Source: JBDHTS01 sp044220535 (GTDB lineage: Bacteria > Pseudomonadota > Alphaproteobacteria > Micavibrionales > Micavibrionaceae). Taken from it: 64,000 nucleotides of DNA. The notes below the pieces were generated by a model. The model searched no databases. It was not told where the DNA came from and was given only the letters and a program-made list of their open reading frames with translations. Made by a program: the position numbers and the translations under genes. Numbering within the stretch: position 1 is the first letter of the stretch; every line of letters begins with the position of its first letter. Below, piece by piece: positions 8,558 to 17,457 of the stretch. The stretch is taken from contig JBGAQU010000002.1 in NCBI GenBank assembly GCA_044220535.1, positions 1-64,000 on the forward strand, given 5' to 3'.

Positions 8558-9706
8558 TCAGTTTTTGGCCAGAACATCCATCAGGCTGGTGCGGTATGTA
8601 TCGAGAATGGCGGATTTCCGGACAACGGACAGGGTATTATCCGCCTGTAAAACGCCGATACGGCGTTTGAGTTCCGCTTCATGATTCAGAAGATGATCGA
8701 TTCCTGCGGCAATATCGTCCACCGACCCGGCATCGCAGGCATAGCCGATAGAGTCGGTATTGAAAATCCCATCTATGCCCTTGTTCTTCGTGAACAGGAT
8801 GGGCAGACCCGCGAACAGCGCCTCGACATAAACCAGACCATACGTTTCTTCATGGGTTGGCAGGATCATGGCGGCGTAGTTTTTCATGATGTCCGGCAGC
8901 GCGCCATGCGCGGTCGGGCCTTTCAGGAATACATGATCGCCCATGCCGGATTCATCGATCATCGCCTGCAGCAGCAAAAGCGTCTTTGCCGAACCGCGGC
9001 CGTAAATATCGAGGATGATGGCGGGCCGCGCGGTTTTCAGTTTTTTGACCGCGTCGATCATGCTGCGTATGTTCTTGCGCTTCCAGCTATCAAGATGGAA
9101 GACGGAGATCAGCCGGTCCTGATGCGCGGGCGACGCGGGAGACAACGTATCGATGCCGGTGATGACAGGCAGCAGGCGGCATTTTCCAGGATCAAGGCCG
9201 ATGATCGCCTGGAACGGCTTCACCATCCACGGCGCGAAGGGAAATATCAGTGCGGCCTTTTCAGCAATGGATTTATAAAATTCACGCTGGCGGATTTTCA
9301 TGCGCAGGACGCGCACATCGGTGCCACCCTGGATATCGCAGACCAGCGGGCAGCTGAAGGTTTCAGACAAATGATAACCGATCACGCCTTCGATGGTGAA
9401 TTTATGCGCTTCCACCAGATCGGGTTTGATATTTTTTTGCTTGAGGTCTGCCGCGATCCATTCAGCGACATCCTTCAGGCGCTTTTCCCACAGAATACCC
9501 TTCGGCAACGCCTTGTAAGCAACTGCCGTGCGGTCTTCGCCGAACGGGATGCTGGCAATGCCGTTCCAGCCGTCGACGCGGTTCAGGGAATACACGACAT
9601 GGCGGAATTCCGGCGTGCCTTCGACCAGGCTGACAATCGCCTTGGTTTTATCGGGGATCAGCGGATCGGGATAATCGTTGCTGATATGGACGACGACCGG
9701 CTTCAT
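8558..9706 (-). CDS. Family 4 glycosyltransferase
   Basis: 382 aa, GT-B fold. The N-terminus is VVHISNDYPDPLIPDKTKA. The C-terminal catalytic region has YGRGSAKTLL, GPTAHGALPDIMKNYAAMILPT and HEETYGLVYVEALFAGLPI, the GT4 E.x7.E motif (about residues 286-300). It overlaps the upstream O-antigen ligase gene by four bases (ATGA), so the two are coupled. It probably adds one sugar to the repeating unit; its specificity is unknown. Confidence 0.88.
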   Translation of the reverse strand: MKPVVVHISNDYPDPLIPDKTKAIVSLVEGTPEFRHVVYSLNRVDGWNGIASIPFGEDRTAVAYKALPKGILWEKRLKDVAEWIAADLKQKNIKPDLVEAHKFTIEGVIGYHLSETFSCPLVCDIQGGTDVRVLRMKIRQREFYKSIAEKAALIFPFAPWMVKPFQAIIGLDPGKCRLLPVITGIDTLSPASPAHQDRLISVFHLDSWKRKNIRSMIDAVKKLKTARPAIILDIYGRGSAKTLLLLQAMIDESGMGDHVFLKGPTAHGALPDIMKNYAAMILPTHEETYGLVYVEALFAGLPILFTKNKGIDGIFNTDSIGYACDAGSVDDIAAGIDHLLNHEAELKRRIGVLQADNTLSVVRKSAILDTYRTSLMDVLAKN

Positions 9707-10908
9707 GCCGCGTCCCTTTTCATGGTGTCGCGGTACGGCAGCGCGAAGATCAGCGCCAGCGTCACCGTCGCGATACTGACGCTGCCGCGGAACGCCCCGG
9801 CTTCCGTCAACCCCTGGATCAGCATGAAAAACAGCAAGGTGACCTTGAACTGGTCATGCGCGCGAAGCGCATAAAACAGCTTGATAAAAATGGCGGGCAA
9901 TGTCAGCAGCAACCCGATCCAGCCGGTCATGAACAGGATCTGCAGGAACATGTTGTGAGCATGCGGCGTCGAGTGGTTCAGCGAAGGCATGATGAACCCG
10001 CTGCTGGCATAACCCCATCCCAGTAAAGGCTTCTGCGCGATCAGCGGCAGGACCTGGGACCAGATTTCCGTCCGCCCGGTGCCGGTCAGGATTTCCGACG
10101 CATCGCCTGACCGTGAAAACATGGCAAGGAAAGCATTCAGATCAACAAATGACAGGAAAGCAATCACCGCACAGATCGCGCCAAAGAAAAGGGCCAGCCG
10201 CGACGGCGCCATGGTCTGGAGAAAGACGATGCCAATCGCCATGATCATGGCAATCAGCGAAGAGCGGCTGTCGCTCATCAGCAAAGGCATCAAGTTGATG
10301 GCAAGCAACAGAAGATAAACTTTTGGAAGGCGCGGCACCAGATAGCGCCAGTAACAGTAAATCATCAGGCAGGTGAAGGCCGCGATATAGCCCATGGCGT
10401 TGGCGGCGCCGGTGATGCCGGACATGCGGTTGCCCGCGACGTGCTCGCCGCCCATCCATTCCTTGGTACGACCGAAATCAGGGTTCACGTAGAAGACGAT
10501 GATGGAGATGAAGGAGATCAGCGTGCATGACCATATGATGGTGCGCGCGATTGTTGCCGTGTCCACCAGTTCCGATGCCAGATACAGCAGCATCACAACC
10601 GACATAAAGGTGAGCATGGAGGCCGCGCCGTAAAATATGGACGGCGCCCAAAGGCTGGTGACAAAAAACCAAAGCATCATGAAAACGACGAATATGCCGT
10701 CGATTTTCATCAGCCGCCCGATCCAGGCGCGGTACATATATACGGCATAGGCAATTGCGGCCAAAGAAACGCCCAGCTTCAGCGCGATTTGATAATCGAT
10801 GGTCGCGCCGTCGAAGGTGCGGTTGCGGAACACGGCGCCGGTCAGGAATGTGCTGACAAACAGCACCCACACAACCAGTTTCTGATGAAAGGATTGTTGT
10901 GTGTTCAT
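9703..10908 (-). CDS. O-antigen ligase / Wzy-type polymerase
   Basis: 401 aa with about 10-11 membrane helices. The large periplasmic loop contains GTGRTEIWSQVLPLIAQKP, LLGWGY and the HAHNMFLQ motif (about residues 310-330), typical of the Wzy_C / O-antigen ligase family. It either polymerises lipid-linked repeat units or ligates them. With a flippase, Wza-like and Wzz-like proteins in the same locus, a polymerase role is the better inference. Four-base overlaps with genes on both sides show tight translational coupling. Confidence 0.87.
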   Translation of the reverse strand: MNTQQSFHQKLVVWVLFVSTFLTGAVFRNRTFDGATIDYQIALKLGVSLAAIAYAVYMYRAWIGRLMKIDGIFVVFMMLWFFVTSLWAPSIFYGAASMLTFMSVVMLLYLASELVDTATIARTIIWSCTLISFISIIVFYVNPDFGRTKEWMGGEHVAGNRMSGITGAANAMGYIAAFTCLMIYCYWRYLVPRLPKVYLLLLAINLMPLLMSDSRSSLIAMIMAIGIVFLQTMAPSRLALFFGAICAVIAFLSFVDLNAFLAMFSRSGDASEILTGTGRTEIWSQVLPLIAQKPLLGWGYASSGFIMPSLNHSTPHAHNMFLQILFMTGWIGLLLTLPAIFIKLFYALRAHDQFKVTLLFFMLIQGLTEAGAFRGSVSIATVTLALIFALPYRDTMKRDAA

Positions 10909-11930
10909 GCGGTCATCCTGTCCAGGAACCGGCTGCGTTTCAGGATCAGCATTCTAAACAGAACCGGCCCGATAATCCCCGCAAAAAATAGCAGCGGCGC
11001 AAAAATCAGGAAGTTCGGCCCGTCCCATGACATGAAATGGAACAACACGCCCTTGGTCACGCCGATACAAATCGTGTTGAAGAGATAGATTGCATAGCAA
11101 TAAGCGCCAAGGAACATCAGCAACCGGGATTTATAAATCCCGGGCTTTCGCACCAGCGCATGCAGGGCGGGCAGTGACAACGGCCCGATGACCGCCATGC
11201 GGGTAAGCGCGTCCAGGTCAACCAGCATCAACAGGAACGACGCCAGGAACAAGGCGATCAGCACAGTGCCCCAGCGATCGATAAAGGCAAGATAGGCTTC
11301 AGAATGCAGCGCCGCCAGACCACCCAGCATCAGGAAAACAAAATAGATTCCGGCTTTGTCGAGGAAGGCATAGCCCGGCCATGGCAGGGAATAAATCAAA
11401 ACACCCAGAAGCAGGAGCGGCCAGATTCGCCCTTTTGTGAGCCAGAGCAGCGGCGGGACGATCACACAGTAGATGAACATCACGAAAATATACCACATGG
11501 AGGATGCGGGGCTTGCAGATGTGTTCCAGAACAGGGCGGCGATACCAGCGCCTAAATCAGACGGGCTGTTGTCCACGAAAATAACATGGCTTGCGACCAC
11601 CTTGCCCAGCAGGATGCCCATGCCGATCAGGATATACGGCAGCATAAATCGTATGGCCCGTTTGCGCAGATATGAAGGGTAGCGCGCTGCGTTGATGAAA
11701 GCCGCGCCGGAATAAAACATCACGAACCCGCTTAAATACATGAACACCGGCATTTCGAAACAGCCAAAAGCCGCCCGCAGAACATCATACCAGTCGTTGC
11801 CTTCAGGATTTCCACGCAAGGTGATGTGCGTAAAGACCACGAACGGAATAATCAGCCCCTTCGCGCAATCTATATCATAGAGATGCGGGCGGACCGTTTG
11901 TGATGATGATGCGGGCGTGTCCTGTATCAT
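10905..11930 (-). CDS. Membrane acyltransferase family 3
   Basis: 341 aa, about ten membrane helices. Family hallmarks of Acyl_transf_3 are visible: the N-terminal DIDCAKGLIIPFVVFTHI block (about residues 19-36), with the catalytic His in the FTHI position, and EMPVFMYLSGFVMF (about 75-88). It would O-acylate the polysaccharide or its lipid-linked unit at the membrane. It is the first gene of the overlapped run 11930 to 8558. Confidence 0.87.
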   Translation of the reverse strand: MIQDTPASSSQTVRPHLYDIDCAKGLIIPFVVFTHITLRGNPEGNDWYDVLRAAFGCFEMPVFMYLSGFVMFYSGAAFINAARYPSYLRKRAIRFMLPYILIGMGILLGKVVASHVIFVDNSPSDLGAGIAALFWNTSASPASSMWYIFVMFIYCVIVPPLLWLTKGRIWPLLLLGVLIYSLPWPGYAFLDKAGIYFVFLMLGGLAALHSEAYLAFIDRWGTVLIALFLASFLLMLVDLDALTRMAVIGPLSLPALHALVRKPGIYKSRLLMFLGAYCYAIYLFNTICIGVTKGVLFHFMSWDGPNFLIFAPLLFFAGIIGPVLFRMLILKRSRFLDRMTA

Positions 11931-12033
11931 TGTATTTACGTGTACGCTTCCCTTAAGACAGTCACCGCATTATAGCAGGCTTGATGGCTATGCAAGAAAA
12001 TTTATGGAATATGTCAACTTCGTGACGATCCTA

Positions 12034-12972
12034 TTAACCTTTGGCCCCCCGGAAAGCGTGACGCAGCTGCCCGGCCAGTTCATGAATTAAAAACCGGCCA
12101 ACGCGGGGATGCCTGAGCAGCGCCAGGAACGCGTCCGCTGCGGACCCCTTGCGTATTTTCATGGCCAGTTCCGATGCCATCATACGCCATTCATTCTCGG
12201 TCATTAAAGCCAGGACGATTTCGCGTGTGACGGGCGGCAATGCAGCCTCATGTCCACGCAGAAAGGTACGGAAGGCTTTATTGATTGCATACAGGCTGTG
12301 ATGATCCTGCCGCGCGGATATCGATCCTTTATGCCGGAAATAGCGGTACCAGGCTTCAGATAACAGACAGGCCTTCGCACCCGCCGCCATCAGCGCCATG
12401 ACCAGCATCGCGTCCTCACCGATTTTCAGCGAGGTATCATAGCGCAAGCCTGACGCGTCCAGCCTGTCGCGCCTGAAAAGGGGTTTCAGGAAACCCAGAT
12501 TGGGGATCGGGCAGGCGCGGCGATGGGAAAGGATATAATCCTGCAATGACAGCGGCCCGGCCAGGTTCAGGTATGCAGGGATATAAAGGCGTTCGGTATA
12601 GCCTTCGATGTAGAGCAGATTGTCGAATATAATATCCGCCTGAGCCGCTTCCGCCGCACGCACCATATGTTCCAGGCGTTCGGGCAGGATCACGTCATCG
12701 GCATCGACCACCGCGATCCATGTGCCCGTGGCGGCATCCAGCGCGGTATTGCGTGCGGCGGCGGGACCACCATTTTCAGAACGGGACAAAACCCTGACGC
12801 GGGAATCGCGTTGCCGCAGGCTTTCCGCCACCGCCAGCGTCGCATCCGAAGAGGCATCATTGACGATCAGAAGTTCTATATCGGACAGGCTTTGCGCCAG
12901 GACCGATTCCACCGCTGCGTCCAATGTTTTGGCCGCGTTATAAGCGGCCATGATCACGGTAACGATTGCCAT
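12034..12972 (-). CDS. Family 2 glycosyltransferase
   Basis: 312 aa. GT-A fold beginning MAIVTVIMAAYNAAKTLDAA, with IELLIVNDASSD (about residues 31-42) and the metal-binding DADD motif (VVDADDVILPERL, about 89-101). The start at 12972 was chosen because GGAGA lies about eight bases upstream and the family N-terminus begins there; the frame is open to 13074, but the extra 34 codons do not look like protein. It is the first minus-strand gene of the EPS locus, divergent from rfbB. Confidence 0.88.
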   Translation of the reverse strand: MAIVTVIMAAYNAAKTLDAAVESVLAQSLSDIELLIVNDASSDATLAVAESLRQRDSRVRVLSRSENGGPAAARNTALDAATGTWIAVVDADDVILPERLEHMVRAAEAAQADIIFDNLLYIEGYTERLYIPAYLNLAGPLSLQDYILSHRRACPIPNLGFLKPLFRRDRLDASGLRYDTSLKIGEDAMLVMALMAAGAKACLLSEAWYRYFRHKGSISARQDHHSLYAINKAFRTFLRGHEAALPPVTREIVLALMTENEWRMMASELAMKIRKGSAADAFLALLRHPRVGRFLIHELAGQLRHAFRGAKG

Positions 12973-13226
12973 GCATATCTCCAGATAAGAATAATTATAG
13001 AAAATGGCAAAAAATTGCAAGCTTTTGTGTTTGGACGCACATATTAATAAGCGAAGCCGCATTATTCCTGCCAAGCTATGGAATTATTTATCGTTCCGTC
13101 CGTTAACAGCATGAAACTGCTTCTGAAAAGCGGCAGATAATAGTCTGGACATTCCATAGTATTGACGTGTATAACGCCCGTAATTAATGCGCCGCACAAA
13201 TGCCATAACTTAATCGGAGATCGATC

Positions 13227-14303
13227 ATGCAGGACCGTAAACATGCCCCCATTCTGGTGACAGGCGGCGCGGGATTTATCGGCTCCAATTTCGTGCTGGA
13301 CTGGATCATCCATGAACAGACGCCTGTCATCAATGTCGATAAACTGACCTATGCGGGCAATGTCAACAATCTGAACAGCCTGCGGGGCAACAACCTGCAT
13401 GAATTCGTGCAGGGCGATATCGGCGATTCCAATTTCATCAGCAAGCTGCTGGAAACCCGCAAGCCGCGCGCGGTCATTAACTTCGCCGCCGAGTCCCATG
13501 TCGACCGTTCGATCCACGGGCCGGCGGATTTCGTCGAGACGAATGTGGTCGGCACGTTCCGCCTGCTGGAATGCGTCCGCGCCTATATGAAGACCGCGCC
13601 TCAGGATTTCCGTTTCCTGCATGTGTCGACCGATGAAGTCTACGGCACGCTGGCCAAGGACGACCCCGCCTTCGCGGAAACCAACCCGTATGAGCCCAAC
13701 AGCCCCTATGCCGCATCGAAGGCTGCGTCCGACCATTTCGTGCGCGCCTGGCACCATACGTTCAACCTGCCAGTGCTGACCACCAACTGTTCGAACAATT
13801 ACGGTCCCTATCAGTTTCCTGAAAAGCTGATCCCGCTGATGATCGTCAATGCATTGTCCGGCAAGCCCCTGCCTGTCTATGGCGACGGGCAGCAGATCCG
13901 CGACTGGCTGTATGTGACCGACCATTGCGACGCCATCCGCGCCGTGCTGAACAAAGGAAAGTTGGGCGAGACATATAATATCGGCGGCTGGAACGAGAAA
14001 GCGAATATCGACATCGTCCACACGATCTGCGCGCAGCTGGATAGGCTGCGTCCGCGCACGGACGGGAAGTCATATAAAGAACAGATCACCTTTGTCGCCG
14101 ACCGCCCAGGCCATGACCGCCGCTATGCCATCGACGCCCGCAAGATCGAGCAGGAGCTGGGTTGGAAACCGAAGGAAACATTCGAGACCGGCATTGCCAA
14201 GACCATTCAATGGTATCTGGACAATGCCGAATGGCTGCAATCCATCGCCAGCGGCGACTATAAAAACTGGATCGAGCGTAACTATGCGAGCCGCACCGCA
14301 TGA
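13227..14303 (+). CDS. rfbB: dTDP-glucose 4,6-dehydratase
   Basis: 358 aa extended SDR. NAD site GGAGFIGSN (about residues 12-20), HVSTDEVYG block with the catalytic Asp/Glu pair (about 132-140) and YAASKAASDHFV with the Tyr/Lys pair. It converts dTDP-glucose to dTDP-4-keto-6-deoxyglucose, the second step of dTDP-L-rhamnose synthesis. A GGAGA site precedes the ATG. A weak promoter-like pair, TTGACG at 13162 and TAATGC at 13185 with a 17-base spacer, lies in the divergent gap. It heads a four-gene run joined by four-base overlaps. Confidence 0.96.
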   Translation: MQDRKHAPILVTGGAGFIGSNFVLDWIIHEQTPVINVDKLTYAGNVNNLNSLRGNNLHEFVQGDIGDSNFISKLLETRKPRAVINFAAESHVDRSIHGPADFVETNVVGTFRLLECVRAYMKTAPQDFRFLHVSTDEVYGTLAKDDPAFAETNPYEPNSPYAASKAASDHFVRAWHHTFNLPVLTTNCSNNYGPYQFPEKLIPLMIVNALSGKPLPVYGDGQQIRDWLYVTDHCDAIRAVLNKGKLGETYNIGGWNEKANIDIVHTICAQLDRLRPRTDGKSYKEQITFVADRPGHDRRYAIDARKIEQELGWKPKETFETGIAKTIQWYLDNAEWLQSIASGDYKNWIERNYASRTA

Positions 14304-15190
14304 AGATTCTGCTGCTCGGGCGCAACGGCCAGGTGGGGTGGGAGCTGCAGCGCGCGCTGGCGCCGCTGGGGCCGCTGACCGCGCTGGGCCGCGAACCCCA
14401 AAGCAGCCTGACAGGCGACCTTTCGGATATCGATGGGCTGGTAAAAACCGTACGGACGGTCCAGCCTGATATCATCGTCAACGCCGCCGCCTATACGGCG
14501 GTGGACAAGGCTGAAACGGAACAGGCGCTCGCGCGGCGCATCAATGCCGAAGCGCCGGGCGCTCTCGCCGCCGAAGCCAAAAAAACCGGCGCAGTCCTAA
14601 TTCATTATTCCACCGATTACGTATTTGACGGCAGCGGCAGCACGCCCTGGCGCGAAACCGACGCAACCGCGCCGCTCAACGCCTATGGCGCGGGCAAGCT
14701 GGACGGCGAAAACGCGATTGTTTCATCCGGATGCAGGCATTTGATTTTAAGGACCAGCTGGGTCTATGCCGCGCGCGGGGCCAACTTCGCCAGGACGATG
14801 CTGCGGCTGGCGCGCGAACGCGACACGTTGAATGTCGTTTCAGATCAGCACGGCACGCCGACCGGGGCCGAGCTGATCGCCGATGCCACGGCCCATGCGC
14901 TCCGCAAAAACGGCGAAGGGCTTTACCACATGGTCGCGGGCGGAGAGACGACCTGGTATGACTATGCGCGTTTTGCCATCGGCCTGGCACAGCGGCGTGG
15001 CATCGCATTAAAAGCCGGGCCGGATGCGGTGAAGGCGATCCCGACCAGCGCCTATCCCCTGCCCGCGACACGCCCGCTGAATTCACGGCTCGACACCACG
15101 ACATTCCAGCGCGATTTCGGCCTGGTCCTGCCCGCGTGGCAGGCGGGCGTCGAGCGCGCCGTCACTGAAATCCTGGAGGCAACATCATGA
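14300..15190 (+). CDS. rfbD: dTDP-4-dehydrorhamnose reductase
   Basis: 296 aa SDR. N-terminal cofactor loop GRNGQVGWEL, VNAAAYTAVDKAE (about residues 59-71), STDYVFDG, and the catalytic YGAGKLDGE Tyr/Lys motif (about 130). It reduces dTDP-4-keto-L-rhamnose to dTDP-L-rhamnose with NAD(P)H. ATGA overlaps on both sides couple it to rfbB and rfbA. Confidence 0.95.
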   Translation: MKILLLGRNGQVGWELQRALAPLGPLTALGREPQSSLTGDLSDIDGLVKTVRTVQPDIIVNAAAYTAVDKAETEQALARRINAEAPGALAAEAKKTGAVLIHYSTDYVFDGSGSTPWRETDATAPLNAYGAGKLDGENAIVSSGCRHLILRTSWVYAARGANFARTMLRLARERDTLNVVSDQHGTPTGAELIADATAHALRKNGEGLYHMVAGGETTWYDYARFAIGLAQRRGIALKAGPDAVKAIPTSAYPLPATRPLNSRLDTTTFQRDFGLVLPAWQAGVERAVTEILEATS

Positions 15191-16077
15191 CCAAGCGTAA
15201 AGGCATTATCCTGGCGGGCGGCTCCGGCACGCGCCTCTATCCCGTCACGATGGCCGTGTCGAAACAGCTTTTGCCGGTATTCGACAAGCCGATGATCTAT
15301 TACCCGTTGACCGTGCTGATGCTGGCGGGGATCCGCGACGTGCTGATCATCAGCACGCCGGAAGATACGCCGCGTTTCGAACAGCTGCTGAAAGACGGCA
15401 GCCAGTGGGGCATGAACTTAAGCTACGCGGTGCAGCCGAGTCCGGACGGGCTGGCGCAGGCCTTTATCATCGGCGCGGATTTTATCGGCCAGGATCCCGC
15501 CGCGTTGATTTTAGGCGACAATATATTCTACGGTCACGGACTGCCGGAGCAGCTGGCCCGCGCCAATGCACAAACATCTGGCGCGACCGTCTTCGCCTAT
15601 CACGTCACCGATCCGGAACGCTATGGCGTCGCGACGTTCGACAAGGACGGCAAGGTGACGTCGATCGAGGAAAAGCCGAAACAGCCGAAATCGAACTATG
15701 CCGTCACCGGCCTGTATTTCTATGACAACGACGTCGTCGAAATCGCGAAAAACATGAAGCCTTCGTCCCGCGGGGAACTGGAAATCACCGACGTCAACAA
15801 AGCCTATCTGGAGCGCGGCACGCTGAATGTCGAGCTGATGGGGCGCGGCTATGCCTGGCTCGACACCGGCACGCATGACAGCCTGATCGACGCGGGCAAT
15901 TTCATCCAGACCATCGAAACGCGGCAGGGGTTGAAAGTGTCCTGCCCTGAGGAGATCGCCTATCGCAAGGGATTTATCGACGCGGCGCAGCTGGAAAAAC
16001 TGGCAATGCCCTTGTCCAAAAATGGATACGGACAATATCTATTGCGCCTTCTTAACGAAGGAAAGGCCGCGGCATGA
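15187..16077 (+). CDS. rfbA: Glucose-1-phosphate thymidylyltransferase
   Basis: 296 aa. Nucleotidyltransferase signature GGSGTRLYPVT followed by SKQLLPVFDKPMIYYPL (about residues 25-41), then the metal-binding LGDNIFYGHGL (about 107-117). It makes dTDP-glucose from dTTP and glucose-1-phosphate, the first step of the rhamnose pathway. It overlaps rfbD and rfbC by four bases each. Confidence 0.96.
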   Translation: MTKRKGIILAGGSGTRLYPVTMAVSKQLLPVFDKPMIYYPLTVLMLAGIRDVLIISTPEDTPRFEQLLKDGSQWGMNLSYAVQPSPDGLAQAFIIGADFIGQDPAALILGDNIFYGHGLPEQLARANAQTSGATVFAYHVTDPERYGVATFDKDGKVTSIEEKPKQPKSNYAVTGLYFYDNDVVEIAKNMKPSSRGELEITDVNKAYLERGTLNVELMGRGYAWLDTGTHDSLIDAGNFIQTIETRQGLKVSCPEEIAYRKGFIDAAQLEKLAMPLSKNGYGQYLLRLLNEGKAAA

Positions 16078-16619
16078 ACGTCATCAAGACCAGTATCCCG
16101 GATGTCCTGATTTTCGAGCCGAAAGTGTTCGGCGACGAGCGCGGGTTTTTCATGGAAAGCTTCAACCAGAAAATCTTCGATGAGGCCGTGGGCCGTAAAG
16201 TCAATTTCGTGCAGGATAACCATTCCCGTTCCGCGAAGGACGTGTTGCGCGGCCTGCATTACCAGATCAAGAACGCGCAGGGCAAGCTGGTGCGCGTGGC
16301 TTCAGGCGAAGTGTTCGATGTCGCGGTCGATATGCGCCGCAGCTCCCCCACATTCGGCCAGTGGGCGGGGGCAATCCTGAGCGGTGAAAACAAGCGCCAG
16401 CTGTGGGTGCCGGAAGGTTTCGCGCATGGTTTCGTGGTGTTGAGCGACAGCGCCGACTTCCTGTATAAAACCACCGATTTTTACGCGCCCGAATATGACC
16501 GCAGCCTGATTTGGAACGACAAGGCCGTTGGAATCGAATGGCCGCACCAGGGCGAGCCGCAACTATCCGCCAAGGACGCAGCCGCGCCATCCTTCGATAA
16601 AGCCGAAGCCTACGCATAA
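16074..16619 (+). CDS. rfbC: dTDP-4-dehydrorhamnose 3,5-epimerase
   Basis: 181 aa cupin-fold epimerase. It has the DERGFFMESFNQ block, DNHSRSAKDVLRGLHYQ with the catalytic His, and VPEGFAHGFVVLSD (about residues 119-132). It epimerises C3 and C5 of dTDP-4-keto-6-deoxyglucose. It is the last of the four rhamnose genes, and a rhamnosyltransferase-like gene follows 11 bases later. Confidence 0.95.
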   Translation: MNVIKTSIPDVLIFEPKVFGDERGFFMESFNQKIFDEAVGRKVNFVQDNHSRSAKDVLRGLHYQIKNAQGKLVRVASGEVFDVAVDMRRSSPTFGQWAGAILSGENKRQLWVPEGFAHGFVVLSDSADFLYKTTDFYAPEYDRSLIWNDKAVGIEWPHQGEPQLSAKDAAAPSFDKAEAYA

Positions 16620-16630
16620 AGGAAAAACCC

Positions 16631-17455
16631 GTGGAAGAGATCAAGCATTTTATCCTGACCCGTTTCAACGTCGCCTCCCCCGGCAAGGAACAGGCCGTGC
16701 GGCTGAAGCCCGGCTGGCTGGACAAGCGGTTCGACCTGTTCCGCGATTTCTGCCTGCCCGGCGTGGCCAGCCAGACGCGCAAGGATTTCGAATGGATCAT
16801 CTTTTTCGACCGGCAGACGCCGTCCGAATACATGGACCGCATTCGCGCATTGCAATCCGTATTCCCGTTCCGCATTGAATTCACCGATCTGTTCGAGATG
16901 AGCAAGATCTGCCCGCAGCTGGTCGCCGGACGTGCGGGCGCGGAATGGCTTTTGACCACGCGGCTGGACAGTGACGACATACTGGCCGTGGATTTCGTCG
17001 AGCGCTTGCGCCGCGACCTGAAGCCCCGTACCGAATATATCGTCAATTTCCCGGACGGGCTGATTCTGTCCCTGCAGGGGAAAACGCCCGCCCTCTATAT
17101 GGACCGCGATGAAAGCAGCCCGTTCGCATCCCTGCTGGAGCCGTTCACGGATTCCATCAATACGATCTGGCAAAAACAGCATCGGCATATCGACGAGATC
17201 GCGCCGATCACCCAGGCCGAAGGCAAGCCCGCCTGGCTGCAGATCGTCCATGGCGACAACATCGCCAACGGCATACGCGGCGTGCGCGTGCCGGTATCCC
17301 GCTTTACCGATTCTTTCCCTTACCTGAAGACCATCGACGCGATGCACGCGGAAACGCCTGCCGTTATCGCTTTTGAAAACTACACGCTGACCCCTTTGCG
17401 AAAAACAAAGCGATATGCGCGCAGCATGGTGAAGAAACTGATCGCCCGCAGGTAA
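16631..17455 (+). CDS. Putative rhamnosyltransferase
   Basis: 274 aa, GTG start with AAGGA about eight bases upstream. The opening FILTRFNVASPGKEQAVRL and the sections FDLFRDFCLPGVASQ and FEWIIFFDRQTP match the Rhamno_transf type of glycosyltransferase; TTRLDSDD (about residues 113-120) is the likely metal-binding DxD. Position directly after rfbBDAC supports dTDP-L-rhamnose as donor. It converges with the RTX gene: the stops are two bases apart and no terminator is visible. Confidence 0.85.
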   Translation: MEEIKHFILTRFNVASPGKEQAVRLKPGWLDKRFDLFRDFCLPGVASQTRKDFEWIIFFDRQTPSEYMDRIRALQSVFPFRIEFTDLFEMSKICPQLVAGRAGAEWLLTTRLDSDDILAVDFVERLRRDLKPRTEYIVNFPDGLILSLQGKTPALYMDRDESSPFASLLEPFTDSINTIWQKQHRHIDEIAPITQAEGKPAWLQIVHGDNIANGIRGVRVPVSRFTDSFPYLKTIDAMHAETPAVIAFENYTLTPLRKTKRYARSMVKKLIARR

Positions 17456-17457
17456 TT

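Noticed and set aside
2580..8684. A 2034-codon open frame on the plus strand
   Set aside because: It runs antisense to the beta-barrel, Wzz and glycosyltransferase genes, which have clear families. Its product is low complexity (His/Arg/Gly/Ala), as expected from antisense of GC-rich codons.
8681..9874. A 397-codon plus-strand frame
   Set aside because: Antisense to a GT4 gene.
13062..14021. A 319-codon minus-strand frame
   Set aside because: Antisense to rfbB, which is certain.
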